From the NCBI GenBank assembly GCA_023417065.1, contig JAEZGH010000057.1:62001-126000 (forward strand): 64,000 nt of DNA. Direction: 5' to 3'. Source of the stretch: Bacteroidota bacterium (GTDB lineage Bacteria > Bacteroidota > Bacteroidia > Cytophagales > Cyclobacteriaceae). The notes beneath the pieces were generated by a model. It worked only from the letters and a program-made list of their open reading frames with translations, was not told the origin of the DNA and ran no database searches. This document shows, in pieces, positions 50,903-59,018 of the stretch; positions within the stretch are counted from its first letter, which is position 1; the number at the start of each line of letters is the position of its first letter. Made by a program: the position numbers and the translations under genes.

Positions 50903-50935
50903 GTTTCCCAAACGACAAGTTATCAGCCCACTCCT

Positions 50936-51925
50936 TCATTGCACGATTTGGAGCTGCTGGAACTTTGTCCATCGCTGAAGGATACCGGTGAATCGTTTCA
51001 GATGGTCTTCATTCAGGAATATATTCGACCAAGTGTCGAATGTCCGGCATTGGACTCCCAGGTAGAACGAAAAGACACTTAGCCCGGCGTAGGGAATGAA
51101 TGCAATTTCCTCCGGCGTCAATGCTCTTATTGATGTGTAACCTTCGAGGAACGCTGTAGCCTTGGGTTGGTAATCGCTCTCGCTGTTGGTAGCATGGAGC
51201 TGCATCAGAAAGTATGCGACGTCGTGGATAAGCCATGCATTGCCACAGAAGTCGAAGTCGAAAAAGGTAACTTCGCTTTCTTCCTTGATATGAATATTGT
51301 CAAACCACACATCGAGGTGCACAACTCCTTTGCTGAATTTTGATTCATCAGCGACGCGGTATTGCTCCTTCAAAAACTGCTGCAGTGCAAACACCCATTG
51401 AACGTCAGCGTTGTTTTCGCCGAAGAATGACGTAACATGTGCAAAGGCTTCGTCGAACATTACCTGTGGTGTATAGGTCACGCGCCCGACCTGAAGGTTT
51501 TTGGTCAGGTTGTGCATGCGCGCCATCATCCGGCCGATGTGGTGGCTTGTTGCTGCTGAGAACCGTGGATTCTTTTTGCCCTCTGCAAAGGAAAACATAA
51601 CGCCGTACCGTGTGCCTTCGGGTGCGTGGAACGTGAGTATAGCATCACCGGCGTTCGTGGAAACGGGATGTGATACCGAGACATCATTCGCCTTCAATGT
51701 CGTTAAAACCCTGAGCTCTTCTGCTATTTCTGTGAAGGACCTCCATCCATGGGTGTACACACGGAAGACGTATTGGCTATCCGTCGACGTAACGAGATAC
51801 AGATGATTCATGCCCGTGCGAAGTAACTTGCAGCTCACGGGGCCGCGCAGTCCATACTGCTTTTCAATTTTATCAGCAAGTGCTGCGGCTGCAAGGGTTG
51901 ATTCGGTAACGGGGAAGAAACTCAT
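50936..51925 (-). CDS. APH/homoserine-kinase-like phosphotransferase
   Basis: A 329-residue protein of the aminoglycoside phosphotransferase (choline/homoserine kinase-like) superfamily. The catalytic loop is VVHLDVWFDNIH (Brenner-type, with the Asp at the LD position) and the metal-binding loop is FFDFDFCGN. The substrate is not predictable; a role in resistance should not be assumed. ATG at 51925 (MSFFPVTESTLAAAA) is preferred over the upstream extension. Confidence 0.82.
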   Translation of the reverse strand: MSFFPVTESTLAAAALADKIEKQYGLRGPVSCKLLRTGMNHLYLVTSTDSQYVFRVYTHGWRSFTEIAEELRVLTTLKANDVSVSHPVSTNAGDAILTFHAPEGTRYGVMFSFAEGKKNPRFSAATSHHIGRMMARMHNLTKNLQVGRVTYTPQVMFDEAFAHVTSFFGENNADVQWVFALQQFLKEQYRVADESKFSKGVVHLDVWFDNIHIKEESEVTFFDFDFCGNAWLIHDVAYFLMQLHATNSESDYQPKATAFLEGYTSIRALTPEEIAFIPYAGLSVFSFYLGVQCRTFDTWSNIFLNEDHLKRFTGILQRWTKFQQLQIVQ

Positions 51926-52000
51926 GGGGAAATTATTTTTGGAAAACGGAGACACAAGGTAGTGCTTTTGTTCAAATGGATAACCTTTTCTCACAGTTTA

Positions 52001-52016
52001 TGCAATCTGCGTGAGG
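52001..52016. repeat. dispersed ATCTGTG repeat, degenerate copy
   Basis: TGCAATCTGCGTGAGG matches the 3' half of the unit also seen at 56031-56043 (GATCTGCGTGAGA). Confidence 0.4.
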
Positions 52017-52034
52017 CTTCTACCCTATCCGAAA

Positions 52035-52048
52035 TTGACTTAAGTCAA
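52035..52048. promoter_or_regulatory. FNR/CRP-like operator
   Basis: TTGACTTAAGTCAA is a perfect 14-base palindrome with the TTGAC-N4-GTCAA layout of FNR/DNR-type boxes. Its centre is at 52041.5. A -7-like TATTTTTG (52072-52079) lies downstream and predicts a start near 52083-52084, which puts the box at about -42, the class II activator position. A Crp/Fnr gene lies downstream of the DUF4386 gene in opposite orientation. Confidence 0.6.
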
Positions 52049-52083
52049 CGAGATGGAAGTCAGCGTACTGATATTTTTGGGCC

Positions 52084-52806
52084 ATGTCTACACTAACAAA
52101 GATCGACTCCACCGCGGCAGCCAGGAGAACCCTTGGGTGGAGCATACTGATCATGTTCGTCATGGGAATCTATGCCGAGGCAACAAGGTCCACGCTGATT
52201 GACTGGAATGATCCACAGGTAACGTGGAACAACATCGAACAGTCACGGATAGGCTTCTCACTCGTCACTATTTCGTTTATCGTAATCATTATACTCGATA
52301 CCGTTATCGCCGTTGGCATCTGCGTTTTGTTCCGCGCGCAGGGCGTCTTTCTCGTTGCCCTTACTGCAGCACTGCGTATTACTTATGTCGCCATCAAAGG
52401 TGCTGCACTCACGGGATTGGTTCTCGCCGGCAATATCTACCTTGGCGAAGAGCATACTAATGGAGCAGCCTTGCGGGCGATGGAACTTTTGCAATCACAT
52501 CAGCATGGGTTCGGAATCGGCCTTATCATATTTGGGTTGCATCTTATACTCCTTTCATATGTCGCACGGCAAACACAGTTCCCAAAATGGATGTGCTGGA
52601 TGCTGTGGCTTGCAGGACTGGGTTATATTGTCAATAGCGTGAGCAGCCTGTTCTTCGATAATCAGACTGTGCAAATGGTCGTCATCGGGATCTTTATTCT
52701 TCCCATGACCTTTTCAGAAGTTGTATTTTTCCTGCGACTGTGGCTGCGAGGTTTCTCTCATCAGGAGTTAAGTGCCTCGGGCCAGCCTCTTTCTGATGCG
52801 GCTTAG
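52084..52806 (+). CDS. DUF4386 membrane protein
   Basis: A 240-residue protein with about six hydrophobic segments and the SRIGFSLVTISFIVIIILDTV region of DUF4386 proteins. Its role is unknown. An FNR-like palindrome sits 36 bases upstream and the predicted transcript would start at or next to the ATG. The last 39 bases overlap the convergent Crp/Fnr gene, which may mean antisense coupling of regulator and target. Confidence 0.82.
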   Translation: MSTLTKIDSTAAARRTLGWSILIMFVMGIYAEATRSTLIDWNDPQVTWNNIEQSRIGFSLVTISFIVIIILDTVIAVGICVLFRAQGVFLVALTAALRITYVAIKGAALTGLVLAGNIYLGEEHTNGAALRAMELLQSHQHGFGIGLIIFGLHLILLSYVARQTQFPKWMCWMLWLAGLGYIVNSVSSLFFDNQTVQMVVIGIFILPMTFSEVVFFLRLWLRGFSHQELSASGQPLSDAA

Positions 52807-53346
52807 CGTTTCTGGTTTGATTCCCAGGTAACTGGCAAGGTGATATTGCGTTACGCGCTGAACGAGGTCTTTGCGGTGTTCGAGCAGTTTCAGATAACGT
52901 TGTTCAGGGGTAAGCGTAATAAACGAACGGCTCAGCTCTTTGTATTTTCCAAAGTTGCTGTTGACAAAAAGTGCCGACATCTTTTCGAGCTTTGGATTGC
53001 GGGCGTATGATCCTTCGATACGATCAAAGTATCCGATCACGAGGGTCGTATCTTCTTCGCATACCCAGTTGAGCTGCGTTGGTGTGTTTTGCGACACGCT
53101 GTCAAAGTCAACGATCGCTTCGCCTTCTGTATAGAAGCAAGTCGTTACTTCATCACCGTCGACAATCTCATATTCACGAACGATTCCTTTGATGTTGAAG
53201 TAACAGGCCTTCGATACTTCGCCTTGTTTTAGTATGTGCGATCCTTTGGGAAATGCCTCGTACGGCAGCTCTTTAAGTACAGATGTCGCTTCTTCGGGTG
53301 TCAGGTCAACGTACTTTCTAATGTATTCCAGTATGATCTTTTCCAT
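52768..53346 (-). CDS. Crp/Fnr family transcriptional regulator
   Basis: A 192-residue protein with a cyclic-nucleotide-binding-like domain (FPKGSHILKQGEVSKACYFNIKG, about 32-54) and a C-terminal winged helix (YHLASYLGIKPETLSRIRKRLA). No N-terminal Cys cluster as in Fnr, so it does not carry an FNR-type Fe-S cluster. ATG at 53346 is preferred over a TTG seven codons earlier. The 3' end overlaps the DUF4386 gene. It may control that gene through the palindrome at 52035. Confidence 0.87.
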   Translation of the reverse strand: MEKIILEYIRKYVDLTPEEATSVLKELPYEAFPKGSHILKQGEVSKACYFNIKGIVREYEIVDGDEVTTCFYTEGEAIVDFDSVSQNTPTQLNWVCEEDTTLVIGYFDRIEGSYARNPKLEKMSALFVNSNFGKYKELSRSFITLTPEQRYLKLLEHRKDLVQRVTQYHLASYLGIKPETLSRIRKRLARGT

Positions 53347-53391
53347 CAGCTCACTTTCTGACTTCAATTTAGGGTTTTCTGTGATGTGAGC

Positions 53392-53726
53392 CTAGAACCC
53401 ATTGATAACCCTGACGATACTTTGCTTGTCCTCTAATCTGTTGACATTGAAATTAACGAGGAGCCCGAGTTTTCGGCCAGTCAGTCGCAGGTAGGTGAGT
53501 AGTTGTTTTTTGTGGACAGGGTGAATTGCTTCACAGACTTCACTTCGACAATCATGACCTTCTACCAGCAGATCGATACGGAATCCCCAAATCAAGGGAT
53601 GTACCCTTCAACTGGATTTCAAATGCCAGTGCCTTTCGTAGATGCTTTCGAGGAGTCCGGGGCCGAGGACGTTAAACACTTCAAAGACGCACCCCCTTAC
53701 TACGTAGTTATTTCATTCAATGACAT
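53392..53726 (-). pseudogene. decayed GxxExxY protein gene
   Basis: Read on the minus strand with frame changes, this stretch spells a GxxExxY protein: MSLNEIT, then (shift) VRGCVFEVFNVLGPGLLESIYE, (shift) KALAFEIQLKG, (shift) GFRIDLLVEG, (shift) MIVEVKSV, (shift) EAIHPVHKKQLLTYLRL and LGLLVNFNVNRL. At least four frameshifts are needed, so no full protein can be made. The ATG is at 53726 and the stop at 53392. The GxxExxY signature is here GPGLLESIYE (G-x-x-E-x-x-Y). The 5' end lies inside a direct repeat that also flanks lgt on the other side. Confidence 0.75.
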
Positions 53727-53829
53727 ACAACGGCTTTTTATAAAACAACAAAGCCTCTCCTATAACGGAATCATTCTTCGCTCCTGTCTGTGTTTTCTTC
53801 TGTGGAATCTGTGCTATCTGTGAGAGACA
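53711..53829. repeat. ~115-bp direct repeat flanking lgt, copy A (left)
   Basis: It starts TTTCATTCAATGACATACAA and runs through CTATAACGGAATCAT and TTTTCTTCTGTGGAATCTG to CTATCTGTGAGA, closely matching copy B at 54669-54790. The right part encodes the acidic tail of Lgt (LTDSTDSTEENTDRSEE), and the left end carries the start codon of the decayed GxxExxY gene. Confidence 0.8.
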
Positions 53830-54637
53830 TCTTTCTACCTAAACCACGTACGAGAAACAACAAACCGATCAGAATAAAGGGAACACTTAGCCACTGGCCC
53901 ATATCAAAGAACATCTCTTCTTCAAAGGCAACCTGCCTTTTCTTGAGGAACTCAATGGCAAAGCGTGACGCGAACACCAACACGACAGAAAGACCGAAGA
54001 AGAAGCCGGTCCCTGGTTTTCGTCCTGAGCGGTACAGGTACCAAAGAATTGCAAAGATGATGCTATATACAATTGCCTCGTAGAGTTGCGCAGGATGTCG
54101 CGGGGTATTGTCTACGCGGGCAAAGACAAACGCCCAGGGCACATCGGTTGGTTTACCGATGATTTCAGAGTTGGCTAGATTTGCCAGTCGGATGAACATT
54201 CCGCTCAACGGGCCTACAATGGCAATCATGTCCATGGTCTTGAGCACAGGTTCTGACGTGTGCCGGGCATAAAGCCATATCGCGATAAGCATCCCCAGGG
54301 CACCACCGTGACTTGCGAGTCCCTGATATCCCGTGAACACGTAACCTTCCTGCGTTAATTCTACGGGAATCAGTATTTCGAGTGGATGGCTGAAGTAATA
54401 ATCCGGTTCGTAAAAGAGGCAATGTGCGAGTCGCGCGCCGAGGAAGATTCCAGCCACACCATATATTGCAAGCTTGTCGAGTTTAGCTGTTGCAATGCCC
54501 TCCCGGATAAATACTCTTTTGAGGATTGCAACGCCAAGAATTAATCCGATTACGAAGAGGACGCCATAATATCTCAGTGAAAAACCAAAGACGTTAATTA
54601 TTTCAGGGTCGGGGGTCCAGTAAATAAATGTATTCAT
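53771..54637 (-). CDS. lgt: prolipoprotein diacylglyceryl transferase
   Basis: A 288-residue inner-membrane enzyme with seven hydrophobic segments. The signature is GMFIRLANLANSEIIGKPTDVPWA (about 138-161), with the essential Arg in FIRLANL; the H-x-x-Q-L-Y motif is RHPAQLYEA. It adds diacylglycerol to the lipobox Cys of prolipoproteins, such as the lipoproteins in this window. The last 18 residues are unusual and encoded by a repeat, so the original C-terminus was changed. Confidence 0.95.
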   Translation of the reverse strand: MNTFIYWTPDPEIINVFGFSLRYYGVLFVIGLILGVAILKRVFIREGIATAKLDKLAIYGVAGIFLGARLAHCLFYEPDYYFSHPLEILIPVELTQEGYVFTGYQGLASHGGALGMLIAIWLYARHTSEPVLKTMDMIAIVGPLSGMFIRLANLANSEIIGKPTDVPWAFVFARVDNTPRHPAQLYEAIVYSIIFAILWYLYRSGRKPGTGFFFGLSVVLVFASRFAIEFLKKRQVAFEEEMFFDMGQWLSVPFILIGLLFLVRGLGRKMSLTDSTDSTEENTDRSEE

Positions 54638-54668
54638 ATCTCAGGAGGCTTTCCGCCAGCGACGGTCA

Positions 54669-54790
54669 TTTCTTCAATGACATACAACGGTTTTTTATAA
54701 AACTAAAAAGCTTTTTCCTATAACGGAATCATACTGCGCTCCTATCCCTGCTTTTTTTTTGTTTTCTTCTATGGAATCTGTGTTAACTGT
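54669..54790. repeat. ~115-bp direct repeat flanking lgt, copy B (right)
   Basis: It has the same order as copy A: TTTCTTCAATGACATACAA, then CCTATAACGGAATCAT, then TTTTCTTCTATGGAATCTG. Read on the minus strand it keeps the ATG and first codons of the GxxExxY gene (MSLKK) before a stop, so it is a second 5' remnant of that gene. Confidence 0.8.
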
Positions 54791-54809
54791 TACTGACTCC
54801 CTCCGGAAA

Positions 54810-55928
54810 TCACCGGTCTTTCACCACTTCATCGAAGAACGCCCTGGCAAAGGCTGATTTCATCAGATTGTTTTTTAGTTTTTTACGGAAGGGATTGTAC
54901 TTTGGATAGAACGGCCTGCTTACATCCTGTGAGTTGGCAAGTATAATTAAGGTCAGGTCCTTGTCGGGAATCTTTACGAATAAAGATGAATTGCCAGTCC
55001 ACCATCCTGTATGCCAAAGCACTTTATGTTCATTGTATTCTCGCACAAACCAGCCAATACCATAGGGGAGTTTTTTTCCTTTTGGGGAAACGGTGGGCGT
55101 GAACATGTGTGCCCAGCTTTCAGCTGAGATTAATCGTCCTTCGTCGATGGCGTTCGAGTATGCAACGAGGTCACTCACGCAGGACATCAGGCCCGCAGCG
55201 GGACCGAAGTACGACGGGTATTCAACCGGTACTAACTCCTTATCACGCCAATCGTATCCTTTGGCTATCTTCGATTCTATGCTTTGCCTTTCCTTGTTCG
55301 CCACTGCAAAGCTCGCGGTGTCCAGCGTATTGGGAACAGTATGTTCAAGGTTCAGCTCCGTAATAACGAGTTCCGTAAGAAGGGAAACGTATGACTCATC
55401 GGAAGCTTGTTCGACTGCTGAAATGGTTTGGCCGTAGAAGTCACCGTTATACCGAAAGCTGTAACCGGGCTTAAAGCCGTTGAAGGTGTGGCCCTGAGCC
55501 GTATGTGTGAGCAGGTGCCTGAGTTTGATACGGTCATCATTGCCCCATCTTCCCCACAGGCGAATGCCGTATTTCGTAACGGGATCATCCAGGTATAGCT
55601 TGCCTTCCTCCACAAGCTTCATCACAACGATGGCGGCGAATGTCTTGCTTACCGAAGCGAGGTGATATATCGTATGCTTATCAGGGACAACTTTCTTTCC
55701 GACATCGGCGTAGCCGAAGCCACCGTAATAGACAAGCTGTTTCCCATGAACAACGCCAACAGAAAGAGAGGGAATATGATGCTTTTCGCGAAGCTGTTCC
55801 ATCTTCGCCTGGAAGGCGGCAAATCTTTCCGGATCAACGGACTCCGACCGGATTTCGACCTCCTGACATCGAACGTGCGACAACGGATTAAAGAGAAGGG
55901 AGACAAGGATCAGGATGGTAGTCTTCAT
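54810..55928 (-). CDS. serine hydrolase (class C beta-lactamase/esterase family)
   Basis: A 372-residue exported protein with a signal peptide (MKTTILILVSLLFNPLSHV). The S-x-x-K motif is ASVSKTFAA (about residue 94), Y-x-N is FRYNGDFYG (about 161), and the H-T-G triad is LWHTGWWTG. It is a penicillin-binding-protein-like hydrolase; D-aminopeptidase or esterase activity is as likely as beta-lactamase. ATG at 55928 is preferred over the longer frame. Confidence 0.87.
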   Translation of the reverse strand: MKTTILILVSLLFNPLSHVRCQEVEIRSESVDPERFAAFQAKMEQLREKHHIPSLSVGVVHGKQLVYYGGFGYADVGKKVVPDKHTIYHLASVSKTFAAIVVMKLVEEGKLYLDDPVTKYGIRLWGRWGNDDRIKLRHLLTHTAQGHTFNGFKPGYSFRYNGDFYGQTISAVEQASDESYVSLLTELVITELNLEHTVPNTLDTASFAVANKERQSIESKIAKGYDWRDKELVPVEYPSYFGPAAGLMSCVSDLVAYSNAIDEGRLISAESWAHMFTPTVSPKGKKLPYGIGWFVREYNEHKVLWHTGWWTGNSSLFVKIPDKDLTLIILANSQDVSRPFYPKYNPFRKKLKNNLMKSAFARAFFDEVVKDR

Positions 55929-56012
55929 TATAGGGAGGTTTCCTAAAGCAGATGCGAAAACCGCGCCAAGGGTTGCACCACCATGCCCAATCAAGGCAGC
56001 CCGCGAATCATG

Positions 56013-56044
56013 CTGTGTTACGATCTACGCGATCTGCGTGAGAT
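56013..56044. repeat. dispersed ATCTGTG repeat, copy near selD
   Basis: CTGTGTTACGATCTACGCG followed by ATCTGCGTGAGA, an intergenic copy between the serine hydrolase and selD genes. Confidence 0.5.
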
Positions 56045-56067
56045 TTTTTTGAGCTGTCACCAGAACC

Positions 56068-57099
56068 TCAAACAACTTCAATAACTGTTTGTGCCCTCGG
56101 GATTAGTTTTCCAAAAGAACGAAGGGCGAGTCCTGATCGTGAAGCAAGCGCTTCGAATTCTGCAGCGTTGCCTTCATCAACTGCGATCAACAGACCTCCG
56201 CTGGTTTGAGGGTCTGCAAGGATTGACCGCTGCTGGGGCTGGATTGGGCTGATCTTGCTGCCATAGCTGTCCCAGTTTCGGGTTGTTCCTCCCGGAGTGC
56301 TTTTCTGATCGAGATATTCCTGGAGAAAATCAAACTTGGGAATGAGGTCAAACTCAATGCGCGCCGAAAGCCCACTACCTTCACACATCTCGGTAAGGTG
56401 ACCAAGAAGTCCGAAGCCCGTGACATCAGTCATTGCACTTACGTAGGAGAGCCCTGCGACAGACGCACCAAACCTGTTCAATGTTAACATTGCCGAGACC
56501 GCAGCATCATAGTGTTCCTGTTTAACGATGCCTTTCTTCTGCGCAGTGGTAACAATGCCGATACCCAGAGGCTTTGTCAGATAGAGAAGGGATCCTTCGC
56601 GGGCGGTGTCGTTACGCTTGAGGTGGGTCTTCTTCACCTTACCAGTCACTGCTAATCCGAAGACGGGCTCAGGACAATCGATGCTATGACCTCCCGCCAA
56701 CGGTATGCCTGCCTGCGCACAGACGGTGCGACTTCCTTCAAGCACACGCTGGGCGATTGGAGGTGGAATGGTGTTGATCGGCCATCCCAGAATCGCAATA
56801 GCCATTAGGGGTTCGCCACCCATTGCATATACGTCGCTGATGGCATTTACGGAGGCAATGCCGCCAAACGTTTCAGGATGGTCGACGATGGGCATGAAGA
56901 AATCCGTGGTACTCACAATACAAGTACCATCGCCGATGTCGTAGACAGCAGCGTCATCGCGTGAGTCGTTGCCGACGAGCAAATCAGGGTATGCGATCTT
57001 CGGCGCCGAAGAATGAAGAATCGAGTCGAGCACTGCAGGCGAGATCTTGCACCCACAGCCCGCACCATGACTATATTGCGTGAGACGGATTTCGTCCAT
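56068..57099 (-). CDS. selD: selenide, water dikinase
   Basis: A 343-residue enzyme that makes selenophosphate. The redox-active site is HGAGCGCKIS with Cys17 (Cys form, not Sec). The ATP-binding GIASVNAISDVYAMGG and the DVTGFGLLGH motif are present. It supplies selenium for selenouridine in tRNA (SelU) or selenocysteine. Neither selA, selB nor selU is in this window. It lies 4 bases after the stop of the LOG gene's neighbour start, in the same direction, so the two form an operon. Confidence 0.95.
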   Translation of the reverse strand: MDEIRLTQYSHGAGCGCKISPAVLDSILHSSAPKIAYPDLLVGNDSRDDAAVYDIGDGTCIVSTTDFFMPIVDHPETFGGIASVNAISDVYAMGGEPLMAIAILGWPINTIPPPIAQRVLEGSRTVCAQAGIPLAGGHSIDCPEPVFGLAVTGKVKKTHLKRNDTAREGSLLYLTKPLGIGIVTTAQKKGIVKQEHYDAAVSAMLTLNRFGASVAGLSYVSAMTDVTGFGLLGHLTEMCEGSGLSARIEFDLIPKFDFLQEYLDQKSTPGGTTRNWDSYGSKISPIQPQQRSILADPQTSGGLLIAVDEGNAAEFEALASRSGLALRSFGKLIPRAQTVIEVV

Positions 57100-57103
57100 G
57101 GGG

Positions 57104-57862
57104 TTAGAAGTTTGGTGACAACAGATACTTCGAGTAGAATTCGTCGATTACTTTCACGGCTTCTTCGGGTGTGTCAACCACGTTGAAGAGCTCGTGATCT
57201 TCCATGGCAATCATGGCTTCTTCGGCGAGCACGTCCTTCCACCACTTGATGAGTCCTGACCAGAATTTCTTGCCAACAAGCACGATGGGGAACCGACCGA
57301 TCTTCTTGGTCTGTATCAGCGTGAGCGCTTCAGTGAGTTCATCCAGCGTTCCGAATCCACCGGGCATCACGATGAAACCCTGGGAGTACTTCATGAACAT
57401 TGTCTTCCTTACAAAGAAGTAATTGAAGGTAATGAGTTTGTCGGGATCGATATACGGGTTTCCCTTTTGTTCATGGGGCAGGAAGATGTTCAATCCGACG
57501 GATTTACCCTTCGCCTTGTAGGCGCCGCGGTTACCGGCTTCCATGATACCCGGGCCACCGCCTGTAATAACACCATACCCATGCTGAACAAGCTTGAACG
57601 CGATTTGCTCGGCCATCTTGTAATAGGGGTTGCTGGGCTTCACGCGGGCTGATCCGAATATGGTAACACATGGGCCGATTTTGGCAAGCTTCTCAAGCCC
57701 TTCGACAAATTCCGACATCACCTTAAAAATCATCCAGCTATTGGCGCCCTTTATTTCGGCCCAATCCTTATCTTTAAATGCGTTCCGGATTTTATCTTCC
57801 TCAGCAGCCGCAGCTGCATTATTTGTGACTTCCTGAGTAGTACTTTTCTTTCTTGACTTCAT
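57104..57862 (-). CDS. LOG family protein (TIGR00730)
   Basis: A 252-residue Rossmann-fold protein with GGGPGIMEAGNRGA (about 100-113) and PGGFGTLDELTEAL (about 165-178), the motifs of the lysine decarboxylase-like LOG family. Family members cleave nucleoside 5'-monophosphates to base and ribose-5-phosphate, including cytokinin forms. The N-terminus has a longer charged section (about 1-30). It precedes selD by five bases. Confidence 0.9.
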   Translation of the reverse strand: MKSRKKSTTQEVTNNAAAAAEEDKIRNAFKDKDWAEIKGANSWMIFKVMSEFVEGLEKLAKIGPCVTIFGSARVKPSNPYYKMAEQIAFKLVQHGYGVITGGGPGIMEAGNRGAYKAKGKSVGLNIFLPHEQKGNPYIDPDKLITFNYFFVRKTMFMKYSQGFIVMPGGFGTLDELTEALTLIQTKKIGRFPIVLVGKKFWSGLIKWWKDVLAEEAMIAMEDHELFNVVDTPEEAVKVIDEFYSKYLLSPNF

Positions 57863-57893
57863 AGCTCAATTTCAATAAAACGAATATACAAGG

Positions 57894-59018
57894 ATGGAAC
57901 AAAAACGGAATTACTTCAAATTTTTGTTTGCTTTTATATTACCTGTATTGTTTAGCGCATGTAAAGTATCTCCTTCTGAAAATACAACATCGGCTGAGGG
58001 TAGTGCAGCGGGATGGGCCATGCTGCCATTCGAAAAGATTGACAGTGTCAATCCGGTGCTTCTTCCCGGTGACAACGTGTTTACTTGTCCGATTCTCAAG
58101 CAAGAGGTGAAATGGGAGGAAAAAGACGTCTTCAACCCTGCAGCTATCGTCCGCGATAACAAGGTCTATCTGCTCTACCGGGCAGAAGACAAGGTTGGCA
58201 AGTTCTCCGGGACGTCGCGCCTGGGGCTTGCCATCAGCGAAGACGGTCTCCATTTCGACAAGGAACCTGCGCCGGTGTTCTACCCTGACAACGATAGTTT
58301 GAAGGTTTACGAGTGGGAAGGCGGAGCGGAAGACCCTCGTGTTGTTGAAAGTGAGGATGGAACATACATCATGACGTACACCTCTTACGACGGCACCACG
58401 GCAAGACTGATGCTGGCGACGTCTGATGATTTTCGTCATTGGACGAAACATGGAACTGTGCTAAATGGGAGATTCAAAAACCACTGGAGCAAGTCAGGCG
58501 CCATCGTAGCAATCCAGGAGGGTGAACGCATTGTTGCGAAGAAGATCAATGACACGTATTGGATGTACTTCGGCGACACGGACCTTTTTATGGCGACGTC
58601 GCCGGATCTTATCCGCTGGTCTCCTGTTCTCGAAGGCGATTCATTGAAGCGCGTACTTCGGCCGCGCCCAGGCTACTTCGACAGCCGGTTAGTGGAAAGT
58701 GGTCCTTATGCCCTGCTGCGCGATGACGGCATCCTGCTTCTGTACAACGGCATGAACCTCGACGATGGCGGTGATCCTGAACTTCCCGCAGGCGCCTACT
58801 GTGGAGGTCAGGCCCTGTTCGACAGAAATGATCCCACCCGCCTGATCCAACGTCTCGAAGAAAACTTCATCCGCCCCGATCGCGACTATGAAACCACGGG
58901 GCAGATCAACCAGGTTTGCTTTATTGAAGGCATGGTTCCCTTTCAGGGAAAATGGTTCCTCTACTATGGAACAGCAGATTCGAAAATCGCTGTCGCGGTG
59001 CACTCACCGTCGCGATAG
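57894..59018 (+). CDS. GH130-like glycoside hydrolase/phosphorylase, lipoprotein
   Basis: A 374-residue protein. A lipoprotein signal peptide ends at LFSAC (Cys23). The five-bladed propeller has the GH130-type segments DVFNPAAIV, EGGAEDPRVV (with catalytic-region acidic residues) and KSGAIVAIQ. GH130 enzymes act on beta-mannosides by phosphorolysis or hydrolysis. As a lipoprotein it would act outside the cytoplasm, which favours hydrolysis over phosphorolysis. The 3' end overlaps the TIGR01777 gene by 15 bases. Confidence 0.86.
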   Translation: MEQKRNYFKFLFAFILPVLFSACKVSPSENTTSAEGSAAGWAMLPFEKIDSVNPVLLPGDNVFTCPILKQEVKWEEKDVFNPAAIVRDNKVYLLYRAEDKVGKFSGTSRLGLAISEDGLHFDKEPAPVFYPDNDSLKVYEWEGGAEDPRVVESEDGTYIMTYTSYDGTTARLMLATSDDFRHWTKHGTVLNGRFKNHWSKSGAIVAIQEGERIVAKKINDTYWMYFGDTDLFMATSPDLIRWSPVLEGDSLKRVLRPRPGYFDSRLVESGPYALLRDDGILLLYNGMNLDDGGDPELPAGAYCGGQALFDRNDPTRLIQRLEENFIRPDRDYETTGQINQVCFIEGMVPFQGKWFLYYGTADSKIAVAVHSPSR

